Assembly (NCBI GenBank): GCA_035551995.1
Contig: DASZME010000071.1
Coordinates: 1 to 64,000 of the forward strand
From: RYN-428 sp035551995
Lineage (GTDB): Bacteria; Planctomycetota; Phycisphaerae; Tepidisphaerales; Tepidisphaeraceae
DNA: 64,000 bases
Reading direction: 5' to 3'
Shown here: piece by piece, positions 1 to 8,618 of the stretch
Numbering within the stretch: position 1 is the stretch's first letter
How the letters are laid out: the number at the start of each line of letters is the position of its first letter
Position numbers and translations under genes: made by a program
Notes under the pieces: model-generated
Database searches by the model: none
What the model saw: the letters and a program-made list of their open reading frames with translations, nothing else
What the model was told of the DNA's origin: nothing

Positions 1-1
1 G

Positions 2-1702
2 GTCTCTGCCCATCAATCGATTGGCTGCAAGGCGATCATGCTTTTCGGCACGGAAGAACAAAAATCGCGCTGGCTTCGACATCTGGCCACCGATTGGCTC
101 AGCGCGTTTTGTCTCTCCGAGCCGAGCGTCGGCTGCGACGCCGGCGGTCAGGAAACGCGCTGCGCGCTTTCCGCCGACCAAACCCATTACATCCTCAACG
201 GCGAAAAAAAGTGGTCCACGTCCGGCGCCCTCTCCGGCCTGTTCACCGTCATGGCCAAGCAGCGCCTTTCGGATTCCAAAACGGGAAAAATCTCGGAAAA
301 AGTAACGGCGCTGGTTTGTTTTCCCGACATGCCGGGCATCGAAATCTTCGAGAAAAACCGCAGTAAATGCGGCATTCGCGGAACCTGGCAGGCCCGAATC
401 CGCTTCACGAACGTCAAAGTTCCGCGAGAAAATCTTCTTCATCAGGAAGGCCGCGGCTTAAACGTCGCGCTCTCCTGTCTCAACTACGGCCGCTGCACGT
501 TGTCGGCCGGGATGCTCGGCGGGGCGCGCCGGGCGTTCGCGCAAGCCGCCAAGTGGGCGCAGACGCGATATCAGTTCCAGCGCCCACTGGCCGATTTCGA
601 GTTGGTTCAGGAAAAGATCGCCCGTATGTCGGCTTATCTCTACGCGATGGACGCGGTCCTGTACATGACCACCGCCATGCTCGATCGCCACGATCAGGAC
701 ATCATGCTCGAAACGGCGATCTGCAAGGTTTTTTGCTCAGAGATGGGCTGGCGATGCGTCAACGACGCCATGCAGATCATGGGCGGCGAAGGGTACATGA
801 CGGAAAACGAGATCGAGCGAATCTTCCGCGATTCTCGCATCAATCTCATCGTCGAAGGCGCCAATGAAGTGATGCAATCATTTATTTTCGCTTACGGCGG
901 GAAGCAGTTGGCCGAGAAAATGCTCGGCGTGCAGCAGGCGGTCGGGTGGGATCACGCCGAATCGCCCACGCAAAATCTGTCGCGCATCCTTCACAACCTC
1001 AAGCGCGCCGACGTTCGCCATGCCGCCCTTCCATTGGCTTCGGAATTGCTTCTCGGGCATCGGCCGCACGCGCCAAGCGTACATGTGATGCACGAATCGC
1101 TTCAGCCGATCGCGGCGAATCTGGCTCACTGGGTGGCGGAGCACAGCCATCAGTTCAAGCTGGCCAGCAAACATTACGGCGAGCAAATTATCTCCCGCCA
1201 GGCAGTGCAGGCCCGACTATCGGATAGCGCGATGTGGCTGCATGCGTGGGCGTGTGCGCTCAGCCGGCTCGATCATGATTATCGCGCCGGCGCCGGCGGG
1301 ATGAAATTTGAACGGGACAAAGCCGCCGCGCTGCATTTCATGCGGATGGCCGAGAGCGAAATTCGCCGGAGTCATCATGACGTGTTCAAAAACGACGACG
1401 ATTCGATGAAGGCCGCCGCCCAGGCGGCGCTGGCGTACAGCGCCACGTTGGCGAACGAGAATTTCGCGATCCCCGAATCATCCCCCGTCGCGAAAGGGAC
1501 GGGCCGGCGCCCGCCGGTGGATGGCGTCAAGCAGTTTCCCGGCGACCACCCCGGACACAACGGCGAAGCATTCGCCGAGAGCGCTCCGGATAACAAAGAC
1601 CGATTTGCAGCCGGTACCTCACAACCAACGACAGAGAAACCAACAACGGACAACCAGCAACAACTAACGACTGAAAAACAACAACTGACAACTGATAACT
1701 GA
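2..1702 (+). CDS. Acyl-CoA dehydrogenase, 5' end outside window
   Basis: FAD-dependent acyl-CoA dehydrogenase, catalysing the first oxidation of acyl-CoA beta-oxidation or branched-chain acyl-CoA breakdown. The reading frame is open to the window edge, and the codons before the first internal ATG (position 38) already encode family sequence (HQSIGCKAIMLFGTEEQK), so the gene begins upstream. Typical segments follow: a middle beta domain ending in CGIRGTWQ, the C-terminal helical domain with RYQFQRPLADF, the MGGEGYM stretch, and VEGANEVMQ, whose glutamate matches the usual catalytic base. A second helical region of about 200 residues makes it long, like FadE/VLCAD-type enzymes. The last ~27 residues are low complexity (rich in T, Q, N, E, K) and are encoded by a seven-base repeat, so they are probably not part of the original fold. 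E1-alpha starts 21 bp downstream, suggesting one transcript and hinting at branched-chain acid catabolism. The family call is secure; the substrate is not. Confidence 0.93.
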   Translation, partial: VSAHQSIGCKAIMLFGTEEQKSRWLRHLATDWLSAFCLSEPSVGCDAGGQETRCALSADQTHYILNGEKKWSTSGALSGLFTVMAKQRLSDSKTGKISEKVTALVCFPDMPGIEIFEKNRSKCGIRGTWQARIRFTNVKVPRENLLHQEGRGLNVALSCLNYGRCTLSAGMLGGARRAFAQAAKWAQTRYQFQRPLADFELVQEKIARMSAYLYAMDAVLYMTTAMLDRHDQDIMLETAICKVFCSEMGWRCVNDAMQIMGGEGYMTENEIERIFRDSRINLIVEGANEVMQSFIFAYGGKQLAEKMLGVQQAVGWDHAESPTQNLSRILHNLKRADVRHAALPLASELLLGHRPHAPSVHVMHESLQPIAANLAHWVAEHSHQFKLASKHYGEQIISRQAVQARLSDSAMWLHAWACALSRLDHDYRAGAGGMKFERDKAAALHFMRMAESEIRRSHHDVFKNDDDSMKAAAQAALAYSATLANENFAIPESSPVAKGTGRRPPVDGVKQFPGDHPGHNGEAFAESAPDNKDRFAAGTSQPTTEKPTTDNQQQLTTEKQQLTTDN

Positions 1703-1704
1703 CC
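1621..1704. repeat. Heptanucleotide short tandem repeat (family 1) inside a gene 3' end
   Basis: Twelve consecutive seven-base units of the type ACAACCA, GACAACC, ACTGACA, ACTGATA. They run through the last codons and the stop codon of the acyl-CoA dehydrogenase gene. The same family, in the opposite orientation, lies just after the E1-beta stop codon (3894-3970). Confidence 0.8.
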
Positions 1705-1723
1705 ACTCATTCCTGGAGCACCC

Positions 1724-2914
1724 ATGCCCCGGCAGACCGTTTATCACGCCGACATCGAATATCTTCAGATTCTCGACGCCGAGGGTCGCCTTGATGAGTC
1801 GCTTGCCGCCGGCACCTTGTCGGACGCCGACGTTAAGTCGCTTTACGAGCACATGATCGTCTGCCGGGAGTTTGACGATCAGGCGTTTAAGCTGCAACGG
1901 TCGGGTCGGATGGGGACGTTCCCGCAAAACAAGGGTCAGGAAGCGGCGACGCTTGGATCGGCCCGCGCGCTTCGCAAAGGGATCGATCACATCGTCCCTT
2001 ACTATCGCGAGAACCCGGCCTTGTTCCTGCACGGCTTGCCGATGCATTACATCTTGCTGCATTGGATGGGCGACGAACGCGGCAACGCGATCCCGCGCAA
2101 TCTCGCCATCAACCCGCTTGGCTTAGCCATCGGAACGCAAACGCTCCATGCGGTCGGAATCGCCTGGGCGGCGAGGCTGCGAAAGGAAGATCGCGTCGTG
2201 ATCGTTTATTTCGGCGACGGCGCCACCAGCACCGGCGACTTCCACGAAGCGATGAACTTTGCATCGGTATTAAAAGCCCCCATTATCTTTTGCTGTCTGA
2301 ACAACGGCTGGGCCATCAGCGTTCCGTGCGGCAAGCAGACCGCTTCGCAAACATTCGCGCAAAAAGCGCTGGCGTATGGGATGCCGACGATTCAAGCCGA
2401 CGGGAACGATTTATTCGCGATGTATAAAGTCACGCGCGACGCCGTCGATCGCGCCCGGGCCGGCGGAGGCCCAAGCTTTATCGAGGCGATGACCTACCGC
2501 CTCGGCGATCACACGACCGCCGACGACGCCGGGCGATATCGCCCGGCCGAAGAACTGGCGGCGGCGGTGGGGCGCGATCCCCTCGTCCGCACCCGCAAGT
2601 ATCTCGAGGGCAGGAATCTCTGGGACGCGCAACGACAATCCGCGGCCGAAGAAAAGGCCAAGGCGCTGATTCATGAAGTGGTGCAGGTCGCTCAGAACGT
2701 GCCCAAGCCAGCGACGGCCGATATCTTCGATTACGTTTTTGCGGAAATGCCCGAGGATTTGGCCCGTCAGAAACGGACGCTGCGAACCGATTCGATCGGG
2801 CAGGATCCGTCCCAGATCGGGTTGAATCCGCCGATCGAAAAGGAACCGGAACAACGTGCCGGCGCCGCCCTTGTTGACGCGGGATGCGGCGATATTTCAA
2901 GCGTGCCGGAGTGA
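1724..2914 (+). CDS. pdhA: 2-oxoacid (pyruvate) dehydrogenase E1 component, alpha subunit
   Basis: Thiamine-diphosphate-dependent E1 alpha subunit (396 residues) of a 2-oxoacid dehydrogenase complex. It decarboxylates the 2-oxoacid and passes the acyl group to the lipoyl arm of E2. The ThDP/Mg motif is clear: GDG at residues 164-166 followed by NN at 193-194. The N-terminal part (GRLDESLAAGTLSD, then GRMGTFPQNKGQEA) resembles the PdhA type of Gram-positive pyruvate dehydrogenases more than the mitochondrial type. A GGAG ribosome-binding site lies 7 bp before the ATG. The E1-beta start follows the stop by 4 bp. Because an acyl-CoA dehydrogenase lies immediately upstream, a branched-chain 2-oxoacid dehydrogenase (bkdA) is a real alternative; sequence alone does not settle the substrate. 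Confidence 0.9.
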   Translation: MPRQTVYHADIEYLQILDAEGRLDESLAAGTLSDADVKSLYEHMIVCREFDDQAFKLQRSGRMGTFPQNKGQEAATLGSARALRKGIDHIVPYYRENPALFLHGLPMHYILLHWMGDERGNAIPRNLAINPLGLAIGTQTLHAVGIAWAARLRKEDRVVIVYFGDGATSTGDFHEAMNFASVLKAPIIFCCLNNGWAISVPCGKQTASQTFAQKALAYGMPTIQADGNDLFAMYKVTRDAVDRARAGGGPSFIEAMTYRLGDHTTADDAGRYRPAEELAAAVGRDPLVRTRKYLEGRNLWDAQRQSAAEEKAKALIHEVVQVAQNVPKPATADIFDYVFAEMPEDLARQKRTLRTDSIGQDPSQIGLNPPIEKEPEQRAGAALVDAGCGDISSVPE

Positions 2915-2918
2915 AATC

Positions 2919-3890
2919 ATGCCCAAACTCGACCTTGTCGGCGCCATCAACCTCGCGCTGTCGCAGGAAATGCAGCGCGACGATCGCATCGTCATTCTCG
3001 GCGAAGACGTTGGCCTGAACGGCGGCGTTTTCCGCGTGACCGACGGACTGCAAAAGCGCTTTGGATGCGATCGCGTCGTCGATACGCCGCTCAGTGAATC
3101 GGGAATCATCGGCACATCGATCGGCCTTGCGATGGCCGGCATGCGCCCGATACCGGAGATTCAGTTTGAAGGTTTTCTGGGCCCCGCGTATGACCAGATC
3201 GTCAATCAGGCCGCCCGCTGCCGATCGCGCACGCGCGGCGCCTTCACGTGCCCGATGACGATTCGCGTCCCGATCGGCGGGGGAATCCACGCCCCTGAAT
3301 TGCACAGCGATTCGCCCGAGGCGATTTACGCTCATACGCCGGGGTTGAAAGTCGTTATGCCTTCCCGGCCCTACGACGCCAAGGGCCTGCTCATCAGCGC
3401 CATTCGCGATCCCGACCCGGTCATTTTTTTCGAGCCGAAGCGCGTGTATCGCTCTTTCAAGGAAGACGTTCCCGAAGCCGAGTACACGATTCCGATCGGC
3501 AAGGCGGCCATCGTCAGCGAAGGGACCGATCTGACGCTGATTACGTGGGGCGCGATGGTCAGCGAGTGTTTACAGGCGATCGATCAATTGGAAGAGGCGA
3601 GCGTTGAATTGATCGACCTTCGCACGATTTATCCGGTGGACGTCGAGACGATCGTTCAATCGGTGACCAAGACGGGCCGGGCCGTGGTTGTTCACGAGGC
3701 GCCGCGAACCGGCGGATTTGGCGCGGAGATATCGGCGCTGATTCAGGAGCGTTGTTTTTTGTCGCTGCAGGCGCCGGTGCAGCGGGTGACGGGTTTTGAC
3801 GTCGCGATGCCGTATTACAAACTGGAAAAGCAGTATCTTCCCGATGCCGAGCGGATTGGAAGGGGGATGGTGGATTGTTTGAGGTATTAA
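2919..3890 (+). CDS. pdhB: 2-oxoacid (pyruvate) dehydrogenase E1 component, beta subunit
   Basis: Partner of the preceding E1 alpha subunit; the alpha2beta2 tetramer forms the active sites at its interfaces. The start chosen is the ATG at 2919 (MPKLDLVGAINLAL, 323 residues), which has GGAG 8 bp upstream and follows the alpha stop by 4 bp. An in-frame ATG 63 bp earlier lies inside the alpha gene and lacks family sequence. Conserved features include ILGEDVGLNGGVF, the DTPLSESGIIG segment, the FEGFLGPAYDQIVNQAAR helix and the C-terminal transketolase-like domain with DLRTIYPVD and VVVHEAPRTGGFG. The length is normal for the family. The gene ends in a repeat-rich gap of about 300 bp before E2, so E2 may be transcribed separately or at a different level. 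Confidence 0.93.
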   Translation: MPKLDLVGAINLALSQEMQRDDRIVILGEDVGLNGGVFRVTDGLQKRFGCDRVVDTPLSESGIIGTSIGLAMAGMRPIPEIQFEGFLGPAYDQIVNQAARCRSRTRGAFTCPMTIRVPIGGGIHAPELHSDSPEAIYAHTPGLKVVMPSRPYDAKGLLISAIRDPDPVIFFEPKRVYRSFKEDVPEAEYTIPIGKAAIVSEGTDLTLITWGAMVSECLQAIDQLEEASVELIDLRTIYPVDVETIVQSVTKTGRAVVVHEAPRTGGFGAEISALIQERCFLSLQAPVQRVTGFDVAMPYYKLEKQYLPDAERIGRGMVDCLRY

Positions 3891-3893
3891 GTT

Positions 3894-3970
3894 TTGGTTG
3901 GTAGTTGTTGTTGGTTGCTAGTTGGTAGTTGTTGTTAGTTCATAGTTGTTGATAGTTGATAGTTGCTAGC
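3894..3970. repeat. Heptanucleotide short tandem repeat (family 1, reverse orientation)
   Basis: About eleven seven-base units such as GGTTGGT, AGTTGTT, GGTAGTT and ATAGTTG begin 3 bp after the E1-beta stop codon. They are the reverse complement of the family at 1621-1704. No gene is visible here. Confidence 0.75.
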
Positions 3971-3989
3971 GCAGTCTTCATGTTGGTGG

Positions 3990-4135
3990 CGCGACTTTCG
4001 GTTGCGGAAAACACGCCTCGCAAGCGGGGCCGCTCAACGTAGAAAGGTTGCAGCAAGTAGAGAGCGATTTTCAAATAGCTGACGCGTTTCCTACGTTTAG
4101 CGGCCCCGCTTGCGGGACGTGTTCCGCGACAGCGC
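3990..4135. repeat. Inverted pair of dispersed palindromic (REP-like) elements
   Basis: Two copies of the window's dispersed element face each other: one on the minus strand around 3998-4045 and one on the plus strand around 4085-4133, with ~40 bp between. Each contains a CCCCGC/GCGGG-type palindrome, flanked by an arm reading ACGTTTAGCGG on one side and ACACG or ACGTG followed by TTCCGC on the other. Together they could form a long hairpin between the E1-beta and E2 genes. The rest of the 300-bp gap holds only the heptad repeat and a short leader before E2. Confidence 0.75.
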
Positions 4136-4194
4136 TAATACTGTGTAAGAAATGCACCGGCTGTTAGAAGTATCTAATGTAAAGGCGAGCAGTA

Positions 4195-5550
4195 ATGGTT
4201 TCACGATTAAACGCAAATCCAAACGATTTTTGTCTTCCCGATCTTGGCGAAGGATTGGAGGAGGCCGAATTGATTGAATGGTGCGTTCATGTCGGCCAGC
4301 GCGTCGAAGAAAACGACACGCTGGCGAAAATGGAAACGGCCAAGGCGCTGGTCGAGGTTCCAAGCCCGCGCGGCGGAACCATCGCGGAACTGCATGGAAA
4401 GCCGGGCGAGGCGATCAAAGTGGGGGCGGCGCTGGTCACGTATCATGCCGAGACTGACGCCGCGCCCGCGCGGCAAACAAGCGCGAGCGCGCCGACTACG
4501 ACCGCCGGAGTAAATGGGAATGGCGCCAAATCGCCCGAACCGCGGCGCGATTCCGGAACGGTTGTCGGATCGCTCGGCGACGGCGACGACGACGCGGGGA
4601 AAGTTCGCGCCGTCCCCGCGGTCCGGCGTCTCGCTCGTGATTTAGGCATTCCACTTGAGCATGTCGCAGGCACCGGCGTGGGCGGACGGATTACCCGCGC
4701 CGACGTCGAAGCGGCCGCCGCCTCGCTTGCCGTCGTCGCGGAGGCTCGATCTCCCCAGCCCGCGCCGCAACCAAAAACTCAGCCCTCCGTCGTCGACGCC
4801 GACGCAACGAGAGCAACCTTATCGGAAGCCGCCGACGCGATCCGCATTCCCTTCCGCGGCGTGCGAAAAACGATCGCCGAGCGTTTGCGCCGCAGCGTCA
4901 ATCACGCGATTCATTACACGGTCATGGACGAGGCGGACGTCTCGGCGCTGGATGAATTGCGCCGCAGGCTGATGGCGACGAGCAACGAAAAAATCACGTT
5001 TCTGCCGTTCGTTTCCTTCGCGATCTGCCGGGTCTTGTCGGGAAAATTCGGCGAACATCTCCGCCGGCTCAATTCGACGGTGGACGACGCTAAACAGGAG
5101 ATCGTTCAACACCGCACGATCCATCTCGGCATCGCCACCGACACCGATACGGGCCTGATGGTCCCGGTGATTTCAAACGCCGACCGGATGGGCGTGCTGG
5201 AGATCAGCCGGCACATCGGCCGCCTGGCCCGCGCGGCGCGCGAGCGCACGATTCCCGCCGCGGAATTGCACGGCTCGACCTTCACCATCAGCAATTTCGG
5301 CTCGATGGGCGGACGGTTTGGAACGCCGATCATCAACTATCCCGAAGCGGCGATTCTCGCGGTCGGCCGGGCGCGCGAGGGCGTGGTGGTGCGGCGCGGG
5401 ATGCTGGGGGTCGGCAGGCTCTTGCCGCTGAGTTTATCGTGCGATCATCGCGTGATCGACGGCGCCACCGCCGCGACCGCGCTGTCTAAGATCATCGAAC
5501 TTCTTCAATCGCCCGACGAATTGCTGCCGGCCGTGCGGCAGGGGACCTAA
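4195..5550 (+). CDS. pdhC: 2-oxoacid dehydrogenase E2, dihydrolipoamide acyltransferase
   Basis: E2 core of the same complex (451 residues); it takes the acyl group from E1 onto a lipoyl lysine and transfers it to CoA. There is one lipoyl domain at residues ~10-85, with the modified lysine expected at K50 in METAKA. An Ala/Pro-rich linker follows, then a peripheral-subunit-binding domain at ~139-175 (AVPAVRRLARDLGI, then GTGVGGRITRADV) and the trimer-forming catalytic domain from ~220. The catalytic HxxxDG is H418-RVI-D422-G. AAGGCGAG upstream of the ATG serves as a weak ribosome-binding site. No E3 (lipoamide dehydrogenase) gene follows; it must lie elsewhere. With one lipoyl domain it fits either pyruvate or branched-chain specificity, so the symbol is provisional. 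Confidence 0.9.
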   Translation: MVSRLNANPNDFCLPDLGEGLEEAELIEWCVHVGQRVEENDTLAKMETAKALVEVPSPRGGTIAELHGKPGEAIKVGAALVTYHAETDAAPARQTSASAPTTTAGVNGNGAKSPEPRRDSGTVVGSLGDGDDDAGKVRAVPAVRRLARDLGIPLEHVAGTGVGGRITRADVEAAAASLAVVAEARSPQPAPQPKTQPSVVDADATRATLSEAADAIRIPFRGVRKTIAERLRRSVNHAIHYTVMDEADVSALDELRRRLMATSNEKITFLPFVSFAICRVLSGKFGEHLRRLNSTVDDAKQEIVQHRTIHLGIATDTDTGLMVPVISNADRMGVLEISRHIGRLARAARERTIPAAELHGSTFTISNFGSMGGRFGTPIINYPEAAILAVGRAREGVVVRRGMLGVGRLLPLSLSCDHRVIDGATAATALSKIIELLQSPDELLPAVRQGT

Positions 5551-5556
5551 ACAGCC

Positions 5557-6621
5557 ATGCAAAACTCCGAAAAATCGCCTGCACGTCGCTCCAGCCTGTC
5601 GAGCACCGCGTTCGCGGCGACGACTCCGCATTATTCATGGCGGCTGCTGCGCGCCGGGCCGCTGCTTCTCGACGGCGGATCGATGTTCGGCGTCGTGCCG
5701 AAAGCGGTCTGGAGCCGGAACGTGCCGTGCGATGAACAAAACAGAATTCGGCTCGGGCATAACTGTTTGTTGCTGGAGCGCCGGCCCGATGAGATCAATC
5801 TTTCCGAGCCGGCCGGCGAGCAAAAGCCGCATCGCGTGCTTATCGAAGCCGGCAGCGGCGATAAATTCGACTCGAAAAACCGGGCGATTTTCGGCCTCAC
5901 CGACGATTGGATCGGCTCGGCCCTCGAACGGGCCGGCGTAAGCTGCGACGACATTGACGACGTCGTCGTCAGCCATCTGCATTTCGATCACGCCGGCGGC
6001 GTCGTCCGGCGGGCGCGGGAGGGTGAAGCGCCAGACTGGGTTCCGCCAGGCGCCGAGCCGGCGACGGCGGGGGTGAAGCTGACATTCGCCAACGCGCCGA
6101 TTTTTGTTCAACGGCGTGAGTGGGATGACGCTTTGCTGAATCGATCGGTGATGACGCGCACGTATTTTCGCGAGAATCTGGAGCCGATTCGCGATCGCGT
6201 AAAGTTGCTCGATGGGCCCACGCCGTTTCCGCAAGGATATCTGCCGGGAAAAAGCGAGGCGCCGCCGACGCCCCTCGGCGAGCGGATGGCGGAAATTCTG
6301 CCCGGCATCGGCGTCTTTCGCGTGCCGGGACATACGTGGGGCCAGCAGGCGGTGAGCTTTCGCGATGAGCAGGGGCGCACGGTGGTTTTTACGCCGGACG
6401 TGCTGCCGACGGTTCAACACGCCGGGGCGGCGTATAACCTCGCGTATGACGTCGAGCCCTATATCAGTTCCGTGACGCGACGATGGTTTCTCGAAGAGGC
6501 GGTAAAGGGAGATTGGCTATTGGTGTTGGATCATGAGCCGGGGAATCCATGCTGCCGGGTGAGGGAGGATGGAAAAGGCTGGTACAGGCTCGAGCCCGAT
6601 GAGCGATCGGGTGGGTTATAG
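5557..6621 (+). CDS. Metallo-beta-lactamase-fold hydrolase
   Basis: A 354-residue MBL-fold protein with the diagnostic metal motif S-H-L-H-F-D-H (H140, H142, D144, H145) and further histidines in GHTWGQQ and VLDHEPG that fit the remaining metal ligands. The order of motifs resembles lactonase- and hydrolase-type members (AHL-lactonase-like, GloB-like) rather than RNases. There is no signal peptide, so a cytoplasmic location is likely. It starts 6 bp after the E2 stop and is almost certainly co-transcribed with it, which suggests a thioester, lactone or organic-ester substrate tied to acyl metabolism. No Shine-Dalgarno sequence is visible, so translation may be coupled to E2. The substrate cannot be read from the sequence. 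Confidence 0.85.
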   Translation: MQNSEKSPARRSSLSSTAFAATTPHYSWRLLRAGPLLLDGGSMFGVVPKAVWSRNVPCDEQNRIRLGHNCLLLERRPDEINLSEPAGEQKPHRVLIEAGSGDKFDSKNRAIFGLTDDWIGSALERAGVSCDDIDDVVVSHLHFDHAGGVVRRAREGEAPDWVPPGAEPATAGVKLTFANAPIFVQRREWDDALLNRSVMTRTYFRENLEPIRDRVKLLDGPTPFPQGYLPGKSEAPPTPLGERMAEILPGIGVFRVPGHTWGQQAVSFRDEQGRTVVFTPDVLPTVQHAGAAYNLAYDVEPYISSVTRRWFLEEAVKGDWLLVLDHEPGNPCCRVREDGKGWYRLEPDERSGGL

Positions 6622-6808
6622 CGCATGAATATGTGCGCGATTCCATCGCGCGGCAGGAGTGGGAACAGGATTTTTTTTCAGCGTAGTGAATTGAATTCAC
6701 GGTCCGGACGATTCCGCAATTTGGTCCGAAAATGACGCGACCTTTCCATTCAACGGAATATTCGAACATCGTACGTTTGGGCGCATTCGCGAATTTGCGA
6801 ATCCAAAT

Positions 6809-8032
6809 TCAGGCACTTTTTCGTGGCGGCGCATGCGCTAAGGTCGTGAGCTTCTGATACAGCCCCGATATGTCCCAGGGTTTGCTCGATTCTCCGGCCG
6901 TTTTGCCTTTGCCGTTGGCGTAAACTTCCTTTACGCGACGCAAAATTTCCTTTGCCGCTTCCGGCGTCACCGCCGCGCCGGCCGGTTTGGCGTGGTAATA
7001 ACCCTGGGTGATTCGAATCCCGGCGTCGAAGGCGAATTTTATTTCCTGCTCGGTTTCGATTCCCCCGGCGATCGTCATGATTCCCCGCTGACGGGCGGCT
7101 TCGGTCATTTCACGAATCGCGCGGGCGTCGGATGATCGCGATGAGCCCCCCGCCTCGGATTGAGCGGCTCGCCGGACCAAGCCGCCGTCGAATTTCAAAT
7201 AATCCGGGCGCGGATCCGTCAGCGCCGCCAGCGACGCATGTTCCGCTCCAACGTGCTTCAGCGCCACCTTAAAACCAAGCGCTCGGCAATGGCTCAGAAT
7301 TCCGGCCAGGTGGTTTCGATCGACGTCCGCGTGCGACGCCGGCGCCTCGAAGGTAACCTGTTCGGGCTTAAACCCGGCCGCCTCGATCGCGGCGACCGTG
7401 TTGCGCAAACAGCTTTGCGGATTGTAAATCGCGGCGGGATAAAAATTGAGGAAAAGCTGTCCGGTGATCCCCGACTCGGCGGCGCGCGCGATGGCCGCGA
7501 GTCGGCACATTTCGTCGAGCCTCGGAAACAGTCCAAGATGCCCGGCGGCGGCGAACATTTTCGCCGGCGGGATAAAACCGCCGGCGTCGTCCATGCCGCG
7601 CATGAAATATTCGTAACCATGCAGGCGACCGGGCGGGTGCTGGATCAGGGGCTGAAAATGAATCGCGACGGCGTTGCGATTTATTATGTCTTTCACCCAC
7701 TCGGAGGAGAATTGATCCAGCCGTTCGTCGAGCCGTCGGGCGCCGAAGATGGCGCTGGCCAAGGCAGCCGAGCCTTTGCCGGGCGGGATGGTCGCCACGC
7801 GAATGTCGTGTCGTTCGGTGATGGAGAGCGATGCGCTGGCGCCTTGCAGGATCGCTTTCCAGTCAACGCCGCGGCATGACATCTTCAAGCCGGCGCCATA
7901 CCGTTGCAGCTGCGCGCCGGCGCGGATCAGCTCGCGTGCAAATCGGTCGTGAACGAAATCGTCCGGCGCCGACATCACCAGATAAGCAACGTCCGTTTCT
8001 CCTGCTTTTTTATCCGTGTAAACCGTCGACAT
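6809..8032 (-). CDS. Degenerate EAL-domain protein, probably not an active c-di-GMP phosphodiesterase
   Basis: A 407-residue protein: an N-terminal region of ~130 residues with no clear family, then an EAL domain. Comparison with the EAL consensus shows that the first metal ligand is kept (GYEYFMRG in place of the ExLxR motif) and so is the asparagine (LFLNFYP). The second glutamate of the LExTE motif is lost (FEAPAS), and the catalytic DDFGTG is replaced by KHVGAE. The later LKFD lysine and aspartate are retained. Loss of the Asp pair normally abolishes hydrolysis, so the protein may bind c-di-GMP or act as a protein-protein adaptor. It stands alone, convergent with the MBL gene. A small AT-rich hairpin (ATTCGC/GCGAAT, 6785-6802) sits just past its stop. 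Confidence 0.8.
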   Translation of the reverse strand: MSTVYTDKKAGETDVAYLVMSAPDDFVHDRFARELIRAGAQLQRYGAGLKMSCRGVDWKAILQGASASLSITERHDIRVATIPPGKGSAALASAIFGARRLDERLDQFSSEWVKDIINRNAVAIHFQPLIQHPPGRLHGYEYFMRGMDDAGGFIPPAKMFAAAGHLGLFPRLDEMCRLAAIARAAESGITGQLFLNFYPAAIYNPQSCLRNTVAAIEAAGFKPEQVTFEAPASHADVDRNHLAGILSHCRALGFKVALKHVGAEHASLAALTDPRPDYLKFDGGLVRRAAQSEAGGSSRSSDARAIREMTEAARQRGIMTIAGGIETEQEIKFAFDAGIRITQGYYHAKPAGAAVTPEAAKEILRRVKEVYANGKGKTAGESSKPWDISGLYQKLTTLAHAPPRKSA

Positions 8033-8286
8033 CCGATGATTTCCTCACTCTGTCATCCCCATCTGTCATCGGCATGACAAGACGTCGGGTCCATGAACGA
8101 TTTTACGCCGAGCGGGACCGTGAAACGGGATTGGCGCCGTTCTTGCGATACTCCTAAACGAACGCTACCGCAAAGAATGCGTGCAGTTCTAAACATGATG
8201 TGTCGCGAATTTGGACTTTCGTAATTGGGCCGGCCAATTCGTGAGGGTTCGCGGCAGAAGCCACCGGACTTTTACAGGAGATCGTT

Positions 8287-8481
8287 ATGAAGGTTTTAAG
8301 CACCGCAGTTTTGGCCGCCACTCTTTTCACCGGACTCGTCGTGACCGGTTGCGAGACATCGCACACCGAATCGGACAAGCCAGGTCTTTTGGGCGGCAAT
8401 ACGCACACCGAAACCACGACGACCAAAAACCCCGTGACCGGTGACGTCAGCACGAGCCACAGCGAACAGAAAACGCCGTAA
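8287..8481 (+). CDS. Small lipoprotein
   Basis: A 64-residue protein with a classic lipoprotein signal: MKVLST, a hydrophobic stretch, then the lipobox VTGC with the lipidated cysteine at about residue 22. The mature part (~42 residues) is hydrophilic, rich in Thr, Ser, His and Glu, and probably unstructured. AGGAG lies 8 bp before the ATG, which strongly supports translation. It resembles the many small entericidin- or osmotically-induced-type lipoproteins only in layout, and I do not recognise the family. A very stable hairpin with a cUACGg loop lies about 100 bp downstream and probably ends its transcript. Confidence 0.75.
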   Translation: MKVLSTAVLAATLFTGLVVTGCETSHTESDKPGLLGGNTHTETTTTKNPVTGDVSTSHSEQKTP

Positions 8482-8584
8482 ATATTTCGCCGAAATCCTG
8501 AAGCATCCGGACCGATCGCCGGCGTTACGGACGTAAATGCCCGCAGTGTCCCAACGATGATATTCCCCTCCGGATGGACGCTTA

Positions 8585-8618
8585 AACGAGCGGAAGAACT
8601 ACGGTTCTTCCGCTCGTT
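8585..8618 (+). terminator. 15-bp perfect hairpin with cUACGg tetraloop
   Basis: A 15-base arm (AACGAGCGGAAGAAC) pairs perfectly with its complement across a four-base loop TACG closed by C-G. On the plus strand this is an exceptionally stable UNCG-class tetraloop; on the minus strand the loop would be CGTA, so a plus-strand RNA is indicated. There is no T-run after it, so it is either a non-canonical terminator or a 3' stabiliser of the lipoprotein mRNA. The rest of 8482-8828 shows no gene. Confidence 0.6.

Noticed and set aside
1375..1725. A minus-strand frame whose translation begins MGAPGMSGQLSVVSCCFSVV.
   Set aside because: It is the reverse strand of the heptad repeat plus the dehydrogenase gene; the protein is low complexity and artefactual.
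7005..7030. A GATTCGAATCCC sequence resembling a tRNA T-arm.
   Set aside because: It lies inside the EAL-like gene and no acceptor, D- or anticodon arms can be drawn around it.
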